DNA of 64,000 nucleotides from Mycobacteroides immunogenum (GTDB lineage Bacteria > Actinomycetota > Actinomycetes > Mycobacteriales > Mycobacteriaceae): contig NZ_CP011530.1 in NCBI RefSeq assembly GCF_001605725.1, positions 2,046,001 to 2,110,000 of the forward strand, in the 5' to 3' direction. The translations under genes were made by a program, and so were the position numbers. This document shows, one piece after another, positions 1-8,583 of this stretch. Under the pieces are notes generated by a model that worked only from the letters and a program-made list of their open reading frames with translations, ran no database searches and was not told where the DNA came from. Numbering within the stretch: the first letter of the stretch is position 1; each line of letters opens with the position of its first letter.

Positions 1-90
1 ATGTATGAGGCGGTGCTGCTGTCGCGTGCGGTGCAGAACGTCACGGCCGTTCTCGCGGTGCTCGCGGCGCTGCATCAGCGCCGTCCGTAA
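1..90 (+). CDS. cobD: CobD (cobalamin biosynthesis membrane protein), C-terminal fragment
   Basis: The last 29 codons of a gene that begins left of the window. The peptide has the pattern AVLLSR-V-Q---AVLAV followed by a terminal RRP, which I recognise as the C-terminus of mycobacterial CobD (Rv2236c), the membrane protein that attaches aminopropanol to the corrin ring to give adenosylcobinamide. The first codon in the window reads ATG but is almost certainly internal. Its tail overlaps the convergent SURF1 gene by 16 bases, the same arrangement as Rv2236c/Rv2235. Confidence 0.8.
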   Translation: MYEAVLLSRAVQNVTAVLAVLAALHQRRP

Positions 91-890
91 CGGTCGGCCA
101 ACCGCTCTTCGGTGGTCTGCGGTGTCCCCGGCTTCACGGCTTTCACGGCGGCGGCCGCGGCCCGGCGCTGCCTGATCTCCGAGAACACGAAGTACCCCAA
201 GCCAATTGGCGCCAGAATCCCGAAGGCGATCCACTGAATGCCGTACGAAAGAAACGGTCCGGCGTCGAGCTGGGGCAGCGGGATCGCGCCCAGACCGCCG
301 GGCTGCCCCTCGGCAAGCTGTAGGTAGGGTCCGGCCAGCGGTGTTTTCAGCAGTGTCGAAACTTGAAGCGGAACAATCGAATACACCTGGTATTGACCGT
401 TCTCCAGGAACGGCGCCTTCTCCGACTGCTGCTCGGGTTCTCGTAGCCGCGCGTTGATGGTGACCTGCCCTGCCGGGGCGGGGGGCACCGGCGGAACGCT
501 GGTGCCCTGCTCGGGCCGCACATAGCCCCGGTCCACCAGAATCGCGGGACCACCGTCTACCTGGAACACCGTCAGCGCCTCATATGCGGGTTTCGCGTCG
601 ACCACGCGTAGCCGCGCCAGTACCTGCTGATCCGGCAGATAGTGACCCGTCGCCGTCACCCGCCGCCACTCCGAATCCTCGGGCATCGAGTGATCGGGCC
701 GCAGCTCGTCTTTCAACGGCACCGGATCGGCGCTCACCGATTGGGCAATGCGGTTGTTCTCGCGCGAAGTCTTGGTGTTCTTGCCCAGCTGCCAGGGGGC
801 CAGCACTGTGAAGCACAGGTACGCGAACGCGACCACCACCAGCGCCAGGGCGATCCAGCCCGGGCGCAGCAGAAACGCGAGCCGCCGCAT
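75..890 (-). CDS. SURF1 family protein (cytochrome oxidase assembly), Rv2235-like
   Basis: 271 residues with the SURF1 layout: an N-terminal membrane helix (about residues 10-32), a central extracytoplasmic domain, and a second helix near the C-terminus (about 212-240) before a basic tail. SURF1 proteins help assemble the aa3-type terminal oxidase, probably heme a insertion. The WQL-----K motif after the first helix is typical of the family. The start ATG shares one base with the ptpA stop (TGATG), so translation is probably coupled to ptpA. The function in mycobacteria is taken from the family. Confidence 0.85.
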   Translation of the reverse strand: MRRLAFLLRPGWIALALVVVAFAYLCFTVLAPWQLGKNTKTSRENNRIAQSVSADPVPLKDELRPDHSMPEDSEWRRVTATGHYLPDQQVLARLRVVDAKPAYEALTVFQVDGGPAILVDRGYVRPEQGTSVPPVPPAPAGQVTINARLREPEQQSEKAPFLENGQYQVYSIVPLQVSTLLKTPLAGPYLQLAEGQPGGLGAIPLPQLDAGPFLSYGIQWIAFGILAPIGLGYFVFSEIRQRRAAAAAVKAVKPGTPQTTEERLADRYGRR

Positions 891-1378
891 CAGCTGTTCT
901 CACGCTCCGCGAGGGCCTGGTCGACCCACTCGTGCAGGCCCGGCATCGCCGCTTCGATGACCTCGAGCGCTTCGACGAAATCCTTGCGGTCGCCGTAGTA
1001 CGGGTCCTCGACGTCCATCGCGGCACGGCCGGCTCGCGGATCGAAGGATCGCAGTAGCCGCACCCGCTCGGGGTCGGCCCCCAGATGCAGCAGCATTCGG
1101 GAGTGATTGCGCGCCAAGGCGATGATCAGATCGGCGCTCAGATGGTCCTCGTCCACCTGGGCGGCGCGGTGCGCCGTCGGATACCCGTGCTCGGCAAGCA
1201 CACTGGCCGCGCGTTCATCGGCGGGTTGCCCGGCATGCCAATCGCCGGTGCCGGCGCTGGTCACCCGGACCCGATCGCCCAGCCCGCGTTCGGCCAGCTG
1301 GTGGGCAAGCATCTTTTCGGCGATGGGGGAACGACAGATGTTTCCGGTGCACACGAAGGTGACATGCAGCTCAGACAT
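890..1378 (-). CDS. ptpA: Low-molecular-weight protein tyrosine phosphatase PtpA
   Basis: 162 residues. The LMW-PTP signature CTGNICRSP is at residues 10-18 (nucleophile C10, phosphate-binding R16), and the general acid Asp with the paired tyrosines is in DPYY at 125-128. In M. tuberculosis the orthologue (Rv2234) is secreted into macrophages and dephosphorylates host VPS33B; whether that holds here is unknown. The start overlaps the end of ptkA by 8 bases and the stop overlaps the SURF1 start, so ptkA-ptpA-SURF1 look like one transcript. Confidence 0.95.
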   Translation of the reverse strand: MSELHVTFVCTGNICRSPIAEKMLAHQLAERGLGDRVRVTSAGTGDWHAGQPADERAASVLAEHGYPTAHRAAQVDEDHLSADLIIALARNHSRMLLHLGADPERVRLLRSFDPRAGRAAMDVEDPYYGDRKDFVEALEVIEAAMPGLHEWVDQALAERENS

Positions 1379-2033
1379 GAAGCTCCTCTAGCAGCTGCTC
1401 CGGGGTCCCCACGCGTCCGATGATCCACTCGGCCAACTCGCCGGGATCGCCGTCGAAATCGGTTGCTCCATAGCCCCAGTCGACGACGACCGTGCCGATT
1501 CCGTGTGCGGCCGCGCCTTCCACGTCGTGCACCCGGTCTCCGACCATCACCACACCGGTCGAGGGAACATCCTCCAGCTGAGACAGCGCGTGCTCGATCA
1601 CATCGGCCTTGCTGGACCGCACACCGTCGGGGCTCGCACCGGCAATAACCTGGAAAAACTCGGCGAGCCCGAAATGCTTCAGAATGCGCGCCGCGATCGG
1701 CTCGGACTTCGACGTCGCGACCACCATGGGTACCCCGGCATCACGCAGCCGGGCCAGCACGTCGCGGATGCCGTCAAACATCTCGTTGACGGCCCAGCCG
1801 CGTTCGCCGTAGTCGGCACGGTAGGCCGCTATCGCGTCATCGGCGCGGTCGCCGAGGCCCATGGAGCCGAGTGTGATGTGCATGGGTGGCCCGACCACTC
1901 GCGATGCGATGTCCCCGGTGGGTTCGGGGGCGCCGACGTGGCTGAGGGCGTGGCGAAAACTGGAGACGATCCCCGGCGCGGAATCGGTCAGGGTGCCGTC
2001 GAGATCGAAGATCACCAGCATCGGAGGAGCCAC
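1371..2033 (-). CDS. ptkA: PtkA, HAD-superfamily protein tyrosine kinase/phosphatase
   Basis: 220 residues of HAD fold, with motif I FDLDGTLTDS (D10, D12), a Thr/Ser motif II near ATSKSE, and motif IV GDRVHD. The orthologue Rv2232 is reported to phosphorylate PtpA, and the adjacent ptpA supports the same pairing. I chose the GTG at 2033 because a TAATGT -10 element ends six bases upstream, making it a leaderless start; the next in-frame ATG is at 2021. The M. tuberculosis protein carries a longer, disordered N-terminal extension that is absent here. By sequence alone it could be called a phosphoglycolate-phosphatase-like HAD hydrolase. Confidence 0.85.
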   Translation of the reverse strand: MAPPMLVIFDLDGTLTDSAPGIVSSFRHALSHVGAPEPTGDIASRVVGPPMHITLGSMGLGDRADDAIAAYRADYGERGWAVNEMFDGIRDVLARLRDAGVPMVVATSKSEPIAARILKHFGLAEFFQVIAGASPDGVRSSKADVIEHALSQLEDVPSTGVVMVGDRVHDVEGAAAHGIGTVVVDWGYGATDFDGDPGELAEWIIGRVGTPEQLLEELHV

Positions 2034-2039
2034 CCCCCT

Positions 2040-2049
2040 ACATTAGTGT
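2040..2049. promoter_or_regulatory. Symmetric bidirectional promoter (ptkA/cobC)
   Basis: ACATTAGTGT contains a -10 hexamer on each strand that share the central TA: TAGTGT on plus (2044-2049) and TAATGT on minus (2045-2040). Each ends exactly six bases before a start codon (ATG 2056 plus, GTG 2033 minus), so both transcripts would be leaderless. The layout recurs at 36674-36683 and 60793-60802. Confidence 0.6.
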
Positions 2050-2055
2050 CGAGAC

Positions 2056-3075
2056 ATGACTGGGCCGCGAAAGGGAGTGCGCTACCACGGCGACCAGGCG
2101 CTGGCACCCGGCGTCCTGGACTTTGCTGTGAACGTGCGTGCCGCGGCGCCACCACCATGGTTGCGGGACCGGCTCGCCTCCCGGCTCGACGAGCTGGGCA
2201 GCTATCCGCGCCGCGCCGACGAGGAACGCGCCGTCGGCGCCATTGCCGGTCGGCACGGCCGCGCGCGCGAGGAGGTGCTGCTGCTGGCCGGTGCCGCGGA
2301 AGGCTTCGCGATGCTGCCACGGCTGGGTCCGCGCCGGGCGGCGGTGCTGGCGCCGGGATTCACCGAGCCCGAGGCGGTCCTTGCTGAGGCGGGTGTCCCC
2401 ATCGACCATGTGGTGTTGCCGCCTCCGTTCACTTTCGACGACGCGGCGCGGGTACCTGAGGACGCCGATCTGGTCGTCGTCGGTAACCCCACCAATCCGA
2501 CCGGCGTGCTGCACAGCCGTGCGCAACTGCTGGCGTTGCGCAGGCCCGGACGGATCGTGGTGGTTGACGAGGCCTTCATCGACGCGGTGCCGGGCGAGCC
2601 GGAGTCGGTGGCCGCACTGAGCCTGCCCGGGTTGGTGGTACTGCGCAGCCTCACCAAGACCTGGGCGCTCGCCGGGCTGCGCGCGGGCTACGCCGTCGGC
2701 GACCCGGAGGTGCTGCACGTTCTTGCGCGCGGGCGCGCGCATTGGCCTTTGGGCACACTGCAACTGGAAGCACTCGCGGCCTGCAACACCCAGGAAGCGG
2801 TGGCGAGCGCGGCCCGGGACGCGCAACGGCTTGTCGAGACGCGGCACCAGCAGGCCGATGCGCTGCGCGGGTTGGGTTTGTCGGTCACCGCTGGTGCGGC
2901 CCCGTTCCTGCTGGTGGCGGTTCCCAACGCCGATTTGATGCGAAAACACCTGGAGGTCAAAAATATTGCCGTCCGGCGTTGCGACACCTTTGTGGGGCTG
3001 GACGCGGATTATCTGAGGGTGGCGGTGCGGCCCGAATGGCCGGAGCTGGTGCAAGCGATGAAGGAGATCTTGTAG
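2056..3075 (+). CDS. cobC: CobC-like PLP-dependent aminotransferase/decarboxylase (Rv2231c)
   Basis: 339 residues, class I/II aminotransferase fold. Visible motifs are GNPTNPTG (substrate and PLP contacts), a VVVDEAF Asp that binds the pyridine N, and [15 protein letters not shown] with the Schiff-base lysine. Orthologues are annotated CobC, proposed to make the aminopropanol moiety of cobalamin, and are also close to histidinol-phosphate aminotransferase, so the exact reaction is uncertain. The chromosomal setting near cobD fits cobalamin. The start is apparently leaderless (TAGTGT six bases upstream). The TAG stop shares a base with the GTG of the next gene. Confidence 0.85.
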   Translation: MTGPRKGVRYHGDQALAPGVLDFAVNVRAAAPPPWLRDRLASRLDELGSYPRRADEERAVGAIAGRHGRAREEVLLLAGAAEGFAMLPRLGPRRAAVLAPGFTEPEAVLAEAGVPIDHVVLPPPFTFDDAARVPEDADLVVVGNPTNPTGVLHSRAQLLALRRPGRIVVVDEAFIDAVPGEPESVAALSLPGLVVLRSLTKTWALAGLRAGYAVGDPEVLHVLARGRAHWPLGTLQLEALAACNTQEAVASAARDAQRLVETRHQQADALRGLGLSVTAGAAPFLLVAVPNADLMRKHLEVKNIAVRRCDTFVGLDADYLRVAVRPEWPELVQAMKEIL

Positions 3076-4214
3076 TGGGTGTGCGGCTCGCGGACATCAT
3101 CGGCGCGCTTGACGTGGCGTATCCGCCGGCCCTGGCCGAATCGTGGGATTCGGTGGGGTTGGTGTGTGGTGACCCAGACCAGCAGATCGACACGGTGACC
3201 GTCGCCGTCGATGCGACTGCCGCGGTGCTTGACGAGATGGATAGCGCAGGTTCGCATCTTCTGCTGGCGCATCATCCACTGCTGCTTCGTGGTGTGGACA
3301 CGGTGGCGGCCAGCACGCCCAAGGGAGCGCTGATTCATCGGCTCATCCGCTCGGGCGGCGCGCTGTTCACCGCGCATACCAACGCCGATTCGGCAAGCCC
3401 CGGAGTTTCTGACGCGTTGGCCGAATCCCTTGGACTGACAGTGACTTCGGTGCTGGAACCGCAGTTCGCCGACTTCGACAAGTGGGTGGTGTATGTGCCC
3501 ACCGATTCCGTGGAGGCCGTGCGCGGCGCCATGTTCGAGGCGGGCGCCGGGCATCTCGGCGCGTACTCGGACTGCTCGTGGAGTGTCACCGGCACCGGCC
3601 AGTTCCGTCCGCTGGAGGGTTCCGACCCCTCCATTGGTGCGCACGGTGTGGTGGAACGGGTGGTCGAGGACCGCGTGGAGATGGTGGCCCCGGCGCGGTT
3701 GCGTCGTGAGCTGTTCGCGGCGATCCACACCGCCCACCCGTACGAGGTCCCGGCCGTCGACGTGTTACCCATGGCGCCTGTCCCTTCCGGCACCGGCCTG
3801 GGCCGGGTGGGCGTACTGACTGAGCCGGAGCCCTTGCGGGACTTTGTATCCCGGGTACGTGCCGCGCTGCCCGAGACGGTGTGGGGGACCCGGGCGGCCG
3901 GCGACCAGGACGCGCTGATCCAGACTGTCGCGGTATGTGGCGGCGCGGGTGACTCGCTGCTGGGCGCGGCGGTGAAATCAGGTGTCGACGCCTACGTCAC
4001 CGCGGATCTTCGGCACCATCCTGCCGACGAGCATGTCCGGACAAGTAGCGTCGCTCTTGTCGACGTCGCGCACTGGGCCAGTGAATTCCCATGGTGCGCG
4101 CAGGCGGCGCGTGTGCTCGATAACGAGTTCGGGGAGAAGCTGCCGACCCGTATCTCTCCCGTTCGTACCGACCCGTGGACGCTGGGCGGCCCAGAGAAAG
4201 AAGACAACGCATGA
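3075..4214 (+). CDS. Nif3-like dinuclear metal center protein (DUF34, Rv2230c)
   Basis: 379 residues from GTG 3075, which overlaps the cobC stop. The Nif3/YqfO family forms hexameric toroids holding two metals. The expected ligands are visible: LLLAHHPLL (H66, H67), TAHTNAD, and a C-terminal VDVAHW---E. The middle third is the inserted PII-like/CutA-like domain found in the longer bacterial versions. Biochemical function is unsettled; a GTP cyclohydrolase I-type activity or a metal-chaperone role has been suggested for the family. ATGA overlap with the next gene indicates translational coupling. Confidence 0.85.
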   Translation: MGVRLADIIGALDVAYPPALAESWDSVGLVCGDPDQQIDTVTVAVDATAAVLDEMDSAGSHLLLAHHPLLLRGVDTVAASTPKGALIHRLIRSGGALFTAHTNADSASPGVSDALAESLGLTVTSVLEPQFADFDKWVVYVPTDSVEAVRGAMFEAGAGHLGAYSDCSWSVTGTGQFRPLEGSDPSIGAHGVVERVVEDRVEMVAPARLRRELFAAIHTAHPYEVPAVDVLPMAPVPSGTGLGRVGVLTEPEPLRDFVSRVRAALPETVWGTRAAGDQDALIQTVAVCGGAGDSLLGAAVKSGVDAYVTADLRHHPADEHVRTSSVALVDVAHWASEFPWCAQAARVLDNEFGEKLPTRISPVRTDPWTLGGPEKEDNA

Positions 4215-4933
4215 AAGCCGAAGTAGCGCAACAACGTCTACTGGTCGACCTGGCGTCGGTAGACGCCGAACTGACACGGGTGGCGCACCGGCGCGCGAAC
4301 CCGCCCGAGCGTCAGGAACATGGGGAACTGCAGGTGCAGCAGCGCACCATTCTCGACGAGGTGGGCGCCCTTGCCATCGCTCTGGAAGACCTGGACGAGC
4401 AGGTTGCCAAATTGGACGCGGAGGTGACCGCCGTGCGGCAGCGGGAAGACCGTGACCGGTCCCTGCTCGCCTCGGCGAGCACCAACCCCAAGGAACTCAC
4501 CGAGATTCAGCATGAGCTGGATACCCTGGAGCGCCGTCAGTCCAGCTTGGAGGATTCCGAACTGGAGCTGATGGAGCGCCGCGAAGAGCTGCAGAAGCAA
4601 CAGGCGTCGGCGCAAGCCAACGCCGACAAGGTCGCCGAGCGGCTGGCGGAGATCGAACGGATCCAGCGGGCGGTCGCTATCGATACCGATGCCGAGGAGA
4701 ACCGGATCCGGCAGCGCCGCGATGGGTTGTCGTCATCCATCGACGGGGTTCTGTTGGAAGCCTATGAACGCCAGCGTCGTTCGGGTGGTCCAGGTGCGGG
4801 GCTGCTGCAGGGCAACAAGTGCGGCGCATGCCGCATCGAGCTGGACCGTGGTGAACTGTCCAGGATTTCGGCCGCCGCCGCCGACGAGGTGTTGCGGTGC
4901 CCCGAATGCAGCGCGATCCTGGTGCGCCCGTGA
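4211..4933 (+). CDS. Coiled-coil zinc-ribbon protein (CdsZ/Rv2229c family)
   Basis: 240 residues. Residues ~1-190 are a long, heptad-rich, charged coiled coil, and the C-terminus is a zinc ribbon with CxxC pairs in NKCGAC and RCPEC. Rv2229c-type proteins are conserved through actinobacteria and resemble the chlamydial CT398/CdsZ fold, thought to be a scaffold or nucleic-acid adaptor. ATG overlaps the previous stop (ATGA), and the stop overlaps the GTG of the RNase H gene (GTGA), so it sits in a tightly coupled four-gene operon from cobC to the RNase H gene. Confidence 0.85.
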   Translation: MKAEVAQQRLLVDLASVDAELTRVAHRRANPPERQEHGELQVQQRTILDEVGALAIALEDLDEQVAKLDAEVTAVRQREDRDRSLLASASTNPKELTEIQHELDTLERRQSSLEDSELELMERREELQKQQASAQANADKVAERLAEIERIQRAVAIDTDAEENRIRQRRDGLSSSIDGVLLEAYERQRRSGGPGAGLLQGNKCGACRIELDRGELSRISAAAADEVLRCPECSAILVRP

Positions 4934-6033
4934 AGGTTCTTGTCGAGGCCGATGGTGGTTCACGTGGCAACCCCGGATTGGCTGGATACGGCGCGGTGGT
5001 GTTTTCTCCCGACCGCCAGACGGTGCTGGGGGAGGCCTGTGAGGCCATTGGTCATGCCACCAACAACGTCGCCGAATATCGGGGTTTGATAGCGGGACTG
5101 GCCGAGGCGGCGCGTGTGGGCGCCACGGAGGTGAGCGTCTCGATGGATTCCAAACTGGTCGTTGAGCAGATGTCCGGCAGATGGAAGGTCAAGCATCCTG
5201 ACCTGATCACGCTGTACCAGCAGGCTGTTACCGCGGCAATGCAATTCGATTCCGTCGACTACAGATGGATTCCCCGGGAACGCAACAAGCATGCCGATCG
5301 GCTGGCCAATGAGGCAATGGACCGGGCCAGCGGTATCGAGCCCAAGGAGCCGAAGAAGCCCAAAGAGGCCAAGGAAAACAAGCCGGCCGATACCGCGCCG
5401 GGCTGGACCGGGGCCCGGGGCAAGCCCACCCGGATGTTGTTGCTGCGCCATGGGCAGACCGAACTTTCGGTGCAGCGCCGTTACTCCGGACGCGGCAACC
5501 CGGAACTGACCGAACTGGGCCGCGAACAGGCCGCGCGGGCGGCACGCTACCTGGCGAGCCGCGGTGGTATCGCGGCGGTGATCAGCTCGCCGCTGAGCCG
5601 GGCCAAGGAGACCGCGGGGGCGGCTGCTGCCGCGCTGGGCGTCCCGTTGACGGTCGACGACGATCTGATCGAGACCGACTTCGGTAAGTGGGAAGGTTTG
5701 ACATTCTCCGAGGCTGCCGCGCGCGATCCTGAGCTGCACCGCCAGTGGCTCAGCGATACTTCGGTGACTCCGCCGGAGGGCGAGAGCTTCGACACCGTGC
5801 ATCACCGGGTACGGCGCGCGCGCAACCGAATCATCGCCGAATTCGGCGGCGCAACGGTTTTGGTGGTCTCGCATGTCACACCCATCAAGACGCTGCTGCG
5901 CTTGGCGCTCGATGCCGGACCCGGGCTGCTGTACCGACTGCACCTGGATCTGGCCTCGCTGAGCATTGCCGAGTTCTATTCGGACGGACCGGCATCGGTA
6001 CGACTTGTCAACGAAACCTCCTATCTGACTTAG
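4930..6033 (+). CDS. Bifunctional RNase H / acid phosphatase (Rv2228c)
   Basis: 367 residues from GTG 4930. Residues 1-135 form an RNase HI domain with catalytic acids D8 (ADGGSRGNP), E49 (NNVAEY) and D73 (SMDSKL), plus a late Asp in NKHADRLA. A Lys/Pro/Glu-rich linker follows (about 138-160), then a histidine phosphatase domain of the phosphoglycerate-mutase type starting with LLLRHGQTE and containing the second His in VVSHVTP. The M. tuberculosis homologue has RNase H and alpha-ribazole phosphatase (CobC-like) activities; the phosphatase half fits the cobalamin neighbours. Confidence 0.93.
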   Translation: MKVLVEADGGSRGNPGLAGYGAVVFSPDRQTVLGEACEAIGHATNNVAEYRGLIAGLAEAARVGATEVSVSMDSKLVVEQMSGRWKVKHPDLITLYQQAVTAAMQFDSVDYRWIPRERNKHADRLANEAMDRASGIEPKEPKKPKEAKENKPADTAPGWTGARGKPTRMLLLRHGQTELSVQRRYSGRGNPELTELGREQAARAARYLASRGGIAAVISSPLSRAKETAGAAAAALGVPLTVDDDLIETDFGKWEGLTFSEAAARDPELHRQWLSDTSVTPPEGESFDTVHHRVRRARNRIIAEFGGATVLVVSHVTPIKTLLRLALDAGPGLLYRLHLDLASLSIAEFYSDGPASVRLVNETSYLT

Positions 6034-6036
6034 GAT
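6031..6036 (+). promoter_or_regulatory. -10 element, leaderless promoter
   Basis: TAGGAT lies six bases before ATG 6043, the distance expected when transcription starts at the A of ATG. Its first three bases are the stop codon of the preceding RNase H gene. Confidence 0.45.
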
Positions 6037-6042
6037 GTCGCT

Positions 6043-6846
6043 ATGGCTTCTCGCGATCACGGTGATCCTGGCGATGCACCCACCATCGCTCCACCCCTGA
6101 CAGAGGTGGCCAACTCGGCCCGGCCGTCTGCCGCGGAGGAGGCCAGGACGGTCGCCGCGTCCACGAATACCGCGACGCTGGCAAGCCTGTCTGCCGACGG
6201 CGACCCATGGGCCTCGTTGGTCACCTATGGACTGTTGGACGGTGCACCGGTGTTGTGCGTCTCGCAGATGGCCGAACATGGACGCAACCTGTTGCGTGAC
6301 GCCCGGGCCAGCGTGTCCATCGTGGCGCCCAACCCGCCCGAGGACCCGCTGGCCAACACCCGGATCACTCTTGCGGGCAGGGTCCGCCGACCCGGCCCCG
6401 ATGAGTTGCCGGCCGCGCGTGCGGCCCACATCGCCGGGGTGCCTGCCGCGCGCTTCTATATCGACTACAGCGATTTCTCTGTCTGGATCCTGGACGTCGA
6501 GCGGGTGCGCTGGGTGGGCGGCTACGGCCGCATGGATTCGGCCACAGGTGCCGAATACGATGCCGCCGAACCCGATCCGGTTTCGCCCCACGCGGCTGGC
6601 GCGATCAAACATCTCAACGATGATCACGGGCAGGCGCTGCTCGCCATGGCTCAGCAGTTGGGCGGATATCCGGATGCCACGGACGCACGTTGTGAAGGCG
6701 CGGACCGCTATGGGCTGGATGTCCGGGTCGGCACGCCGCGGGGCTGGTCGGTGACGCGAGTCGGCTATGTGGAGCCGATCGACGCGATTGATCAGCTCCG
6801 GGCGGCCACGGTGCAGTTGGCGCGGCTCGCTGATCCGCGCGCTTAG
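6043..6846 (+). CDS. HugZ-like FMN-binding split-barrel protein with DUF2470 domain
   Basis: 267 residues. The N-terminal two thirds has the pyridoxamine-5'-phosphate-oxidase-like split barrel (TATLASLS-DG-PWASLV) and the C-terminal third is a DUF2470 domain beginning HLNDDHGQAL. This domain order is that of the HugZ/HutZ heme utilisation proteins, in which a C-terminal His helps bind heme. Whether this actinobacterial protein degrades heme is not shown. It has no operon partner: the next gene is 124 bases away and apparently has its own promoter. It is absent from the syntenic M. tuberculosis position. Confidence 0.7.
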   Translation: MASRDHGDPGDAPTIAPPLTEVANSARPSAAEEARTVAASTNTATLASLSADGDPWASLVTYGLLDGAPVLCVSQMAEHGRNLLRDARASVSIVAPNPPEDPLANTRITLAGRVRRPGPDELPAARAAHIAGVPAARFYIDYSDFSVWILDVERVRWVGGYGRMDSATGAEYDAAEPDPVSPHAAGAIKHLNDDHGQALLAMAQQLGGYPDATDARCEGADRYGLDVRVGTPRGWSVTRVGYVEPIDAIDQLRAATVQLARLADPRA

Positions 6847-6881
6847 CGCGTTGAGATGTCGATGTCCACTGATCGGCAAGA

Positions 6882-6922
6882 TTGTGGATAACTTGCCCAG
6901 TATCCGAATGGTTGTGGATAAC
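6882..6922. repeat. Pair of DnaA-box-like direct repeats
   Basis: TTGTGGATAAC occurs at 6882-6892 and again at 6912-6922, exactly 30 bases apart. Each contains TGTGGATAA, the perfect complement of the classical DnaA box TTATCCACA. The pair lies about 50-90 bases upstream of the HNH gene start. Whether DnaA or another factor binds is unknown. Confidence 0.6.
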
Positions 6923-6957
6923 AACGAAAGCTGGACCACATCGAACTGATGTGCGAG

Positions 6958-6963
6958 TAGCGT
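6958..6963 (+). promoter_or_regulatory. -10 element, leaderless promoter of the HNH gene
   Basis: TAGCGT ends seven bases before the GTG start at 6971, which supports that start and suggests a leaderless transcript. Confidence 0.45.
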
Positions 6964-6970
6964 CGGTGGT

Positions 6971-8167
6971 GTGTCAGAGACCGATCCCGCCGTCCGCGCG
7001 GCCCGGCTCGTCGAACGAATCGGCGAGCTGGAGCGCGTGAAGGCTACGGCCGCCGCGGAGCAGGCTCGTGCCGCGGTGTTGCTTGACCGGGCGCGCCGCG
7101 AGGACGAGGCCGCCAACGGGGTGCCGCTGCGGCGGCAGGGGACGGGGGTCGCGGCGGAGGTCGCCTTGGCGCGACAGGATTCGCCGGCGCGCGGCGGTCG
7201 TCATCTCGGCTTCGCGAAGGCTCTGGTGAACGAGATGCCACACACTCTTGCCGCGCTGCAGTGCGGTGCGCTGAGCGAATGGCGTGCAACTATTCTGGTA
7301 CGTGAAACCGCATGTCTTGCAGTCGAAGACCGACAGAAGGTCGATGTCGAGATGTGTGCCGATCCGTCTCCGCTCCGTGGCTTGGGTGATGCCCGGCTCG
7401 CTGCGGACGCGAAGCGCTTGGCATATCGACTGGATGCGGAGGCCGTGGTGCGGCGGGCGCGCCGGGCGGAGAATGAACGCCGGGTATCCATCCGTCCGGC
7501 GCCGGACACCATGACGTATCTGACGGCATTGCTTCCGATGAAGCAGGGTGTGGCCGTCTATGCCGCGCTCAAACGCGCTGCCGACACATCGATGGATCCG
7601 GTTCGTGGCCAAGGACAGATCATGGCTGACACTTTGGTGGAACGGGTGACGGGAGTGTCGGTCGCCGAGGCGGTGCCCATCGGTGTGAACATCACGATCT
7701 CCGACGAGGCACTGCTGGGTGCGGGCGACGAGCCCGCCGCCGTCGCGGGTCATGGACCTGTCCCGGCCGCAGTGGCGCGACGGCTCATATCGGGTGCTGT
7801 CAGCTCGGGAGCGAAAGTTCTCACGCGGCGGCTCTATCGCCGCTGTGGCACCGGCGCGCTCGTCGGCGTGGAGTCGCGAAGTCGATTGTTTCCCAAGGGA
7901 TTGGCTGAGCTGATCGATCTACGTGATCAGACATGCAGGACACCGTATTGCGACGCCTCGATCCGTCATCATGACCACGTCGTGGCCAATGCGAGTGGCG
8001 GTGCGACCTCACTGGACAACGGCCAGGGCCTGTGCGAGCGATGCAATTACGCCAAGGAGGCGCCGGGATGGAACGCGGTGCCGGTGCCCGGCACGGATCG
8101 GCATACCGTCGAGATCACGACGCCAACGGGAACCGTCTACCGTTCCACCGCGCCGCCACTGCCCTGA
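6971..8167 (+). CDS. DUF222 domain HNH endonuclease (13E12-type)
   Basis: 398 residues. The N-terminal ~280 residues are the DUF222 helical region (basic and alanine-rich), followed by an HNH motif: RDQTCRTPYCD, then HHDHV and a later ERCNYAKE giving the paired cysteines and the His-Asn-His set. Members are common in mycobacteria, often in several copies, and include the M. tuberculosis 13E12 repeat proteins. No role beyond nuclease is established. The GTG start is preceded by a good -10. It overlaps the convergent membrane-protein gene by 31 bases. No inverted ends or integrase are seen, so mobility is not evident. Confidence 0.85.
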   Translation: MSETDPAVRAARLVERIGELERVKATAAAEQARAAVLLDRARREDEAANGVPLRRQGTGVAAEVALARQDSPARGGRHLGFAKALVNEMPHTLAALQCGALSEWRATILVRETACLAVEDRQKVDVEMCADPSPLRGLGDARLAADAKRLAYRLDAEAVVRRARRAENERRVSIRPAPDTMTYLTALLPMKQGVAVYAALKRAADTSMDPVRGQGQIMADTLVERVTGVSVAEAVPIGVNITISDEALLGAGDEPAAVAGHGPVPAAVARRLISGAVSSGAKVLTRRLYRRCGTGALVGVESRSRLFPKGLAELIDLRDQTCRTPYCDASIRHHDHVVANASGGATSLDNGQGLCERCNYAKEAPGWNAVPVPGTDRHTVEITTPTGTVYRSTAPPLP

Positions 8168-8583
8168 GTGAATGGGCGAAGGGCCAGCACATAGATCAGG
8201 ACTACCGCGACCGGCGCAGCCAAGGGTAGCCACGACGATCGTGCTACGGGGATCGCCGCTGCCAGTAGGGCCACGCAACCGAATACCAGCGCGGGCACGA
8301 TCACCTCATATCTGAGGGCGTTGACCTGCGGTGGCCAGCGCAGAGGGTAGGCGGCAAGCAAGTACAACACCGCGGCCAGCCCGCAGAGCATCGTCAACGC
8401 AGGAGAGGGTTCAGTGAAAGCGAGGATGCCGATGACGGCGAGCACAGCCAGCACTGCGAGCGCACGAATCCGAAGGCCAACGACAACCAGTACCGCCGTA
8501 CAGGCCAAGACCACAAGCTCGTCGGCGGCCGCCAACGCCATCAGTAGCCCGAAGACCGCCGCCAACAGCACGCGTGTACTCAT
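8137..8583 (-). CDS. Small integral membrane protein of the MoxR operon
   Basis: 148 residues, four or five hydrophobic helices and almost nothing else; no recognisable catalytic motif. I took the ATG at 8583 because it overlaps the DUF58 stop by four bases (ATGA), like every other junction of this operon; the longer reading frame upstream is the shadow of the DUF58 gene. Last gene of the five-gene unit DUF4129 - membrane protein - MoxR - DUF58 - this one. In M. tuberculosis, moxR loci also contain small membrane proteins. Function unknown. Confidence 0.7.
   Translation of the reverse strand: MSTRVLLAAVFGLLMALAAADELVVLACTAVLVVVGLRIRALAVLAVLAVIGILAFTEPSPALTMLCGLAAVLYLLAAYPLRWPPQVNALRYEVIVPALVFGCVALLAAAIPVARSSWLPLAAPVAVVLIYVLALRPFTQGSGGAVER

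Noticed and set aside
4960..7116. 718-codon open frame on the minus strand
   Set aside because: Lies opposite the RNase H/phosphatase and HugZ-like genes, low-complexity Arg/Gly/Gln-rich translation with no family motif; a shadow caused by high GC.
6971..8167. Mobile element around the HNH gene
   Set aside because: No inverted ends, target duplication, integrase or transposase; family members are often simply resident genes.
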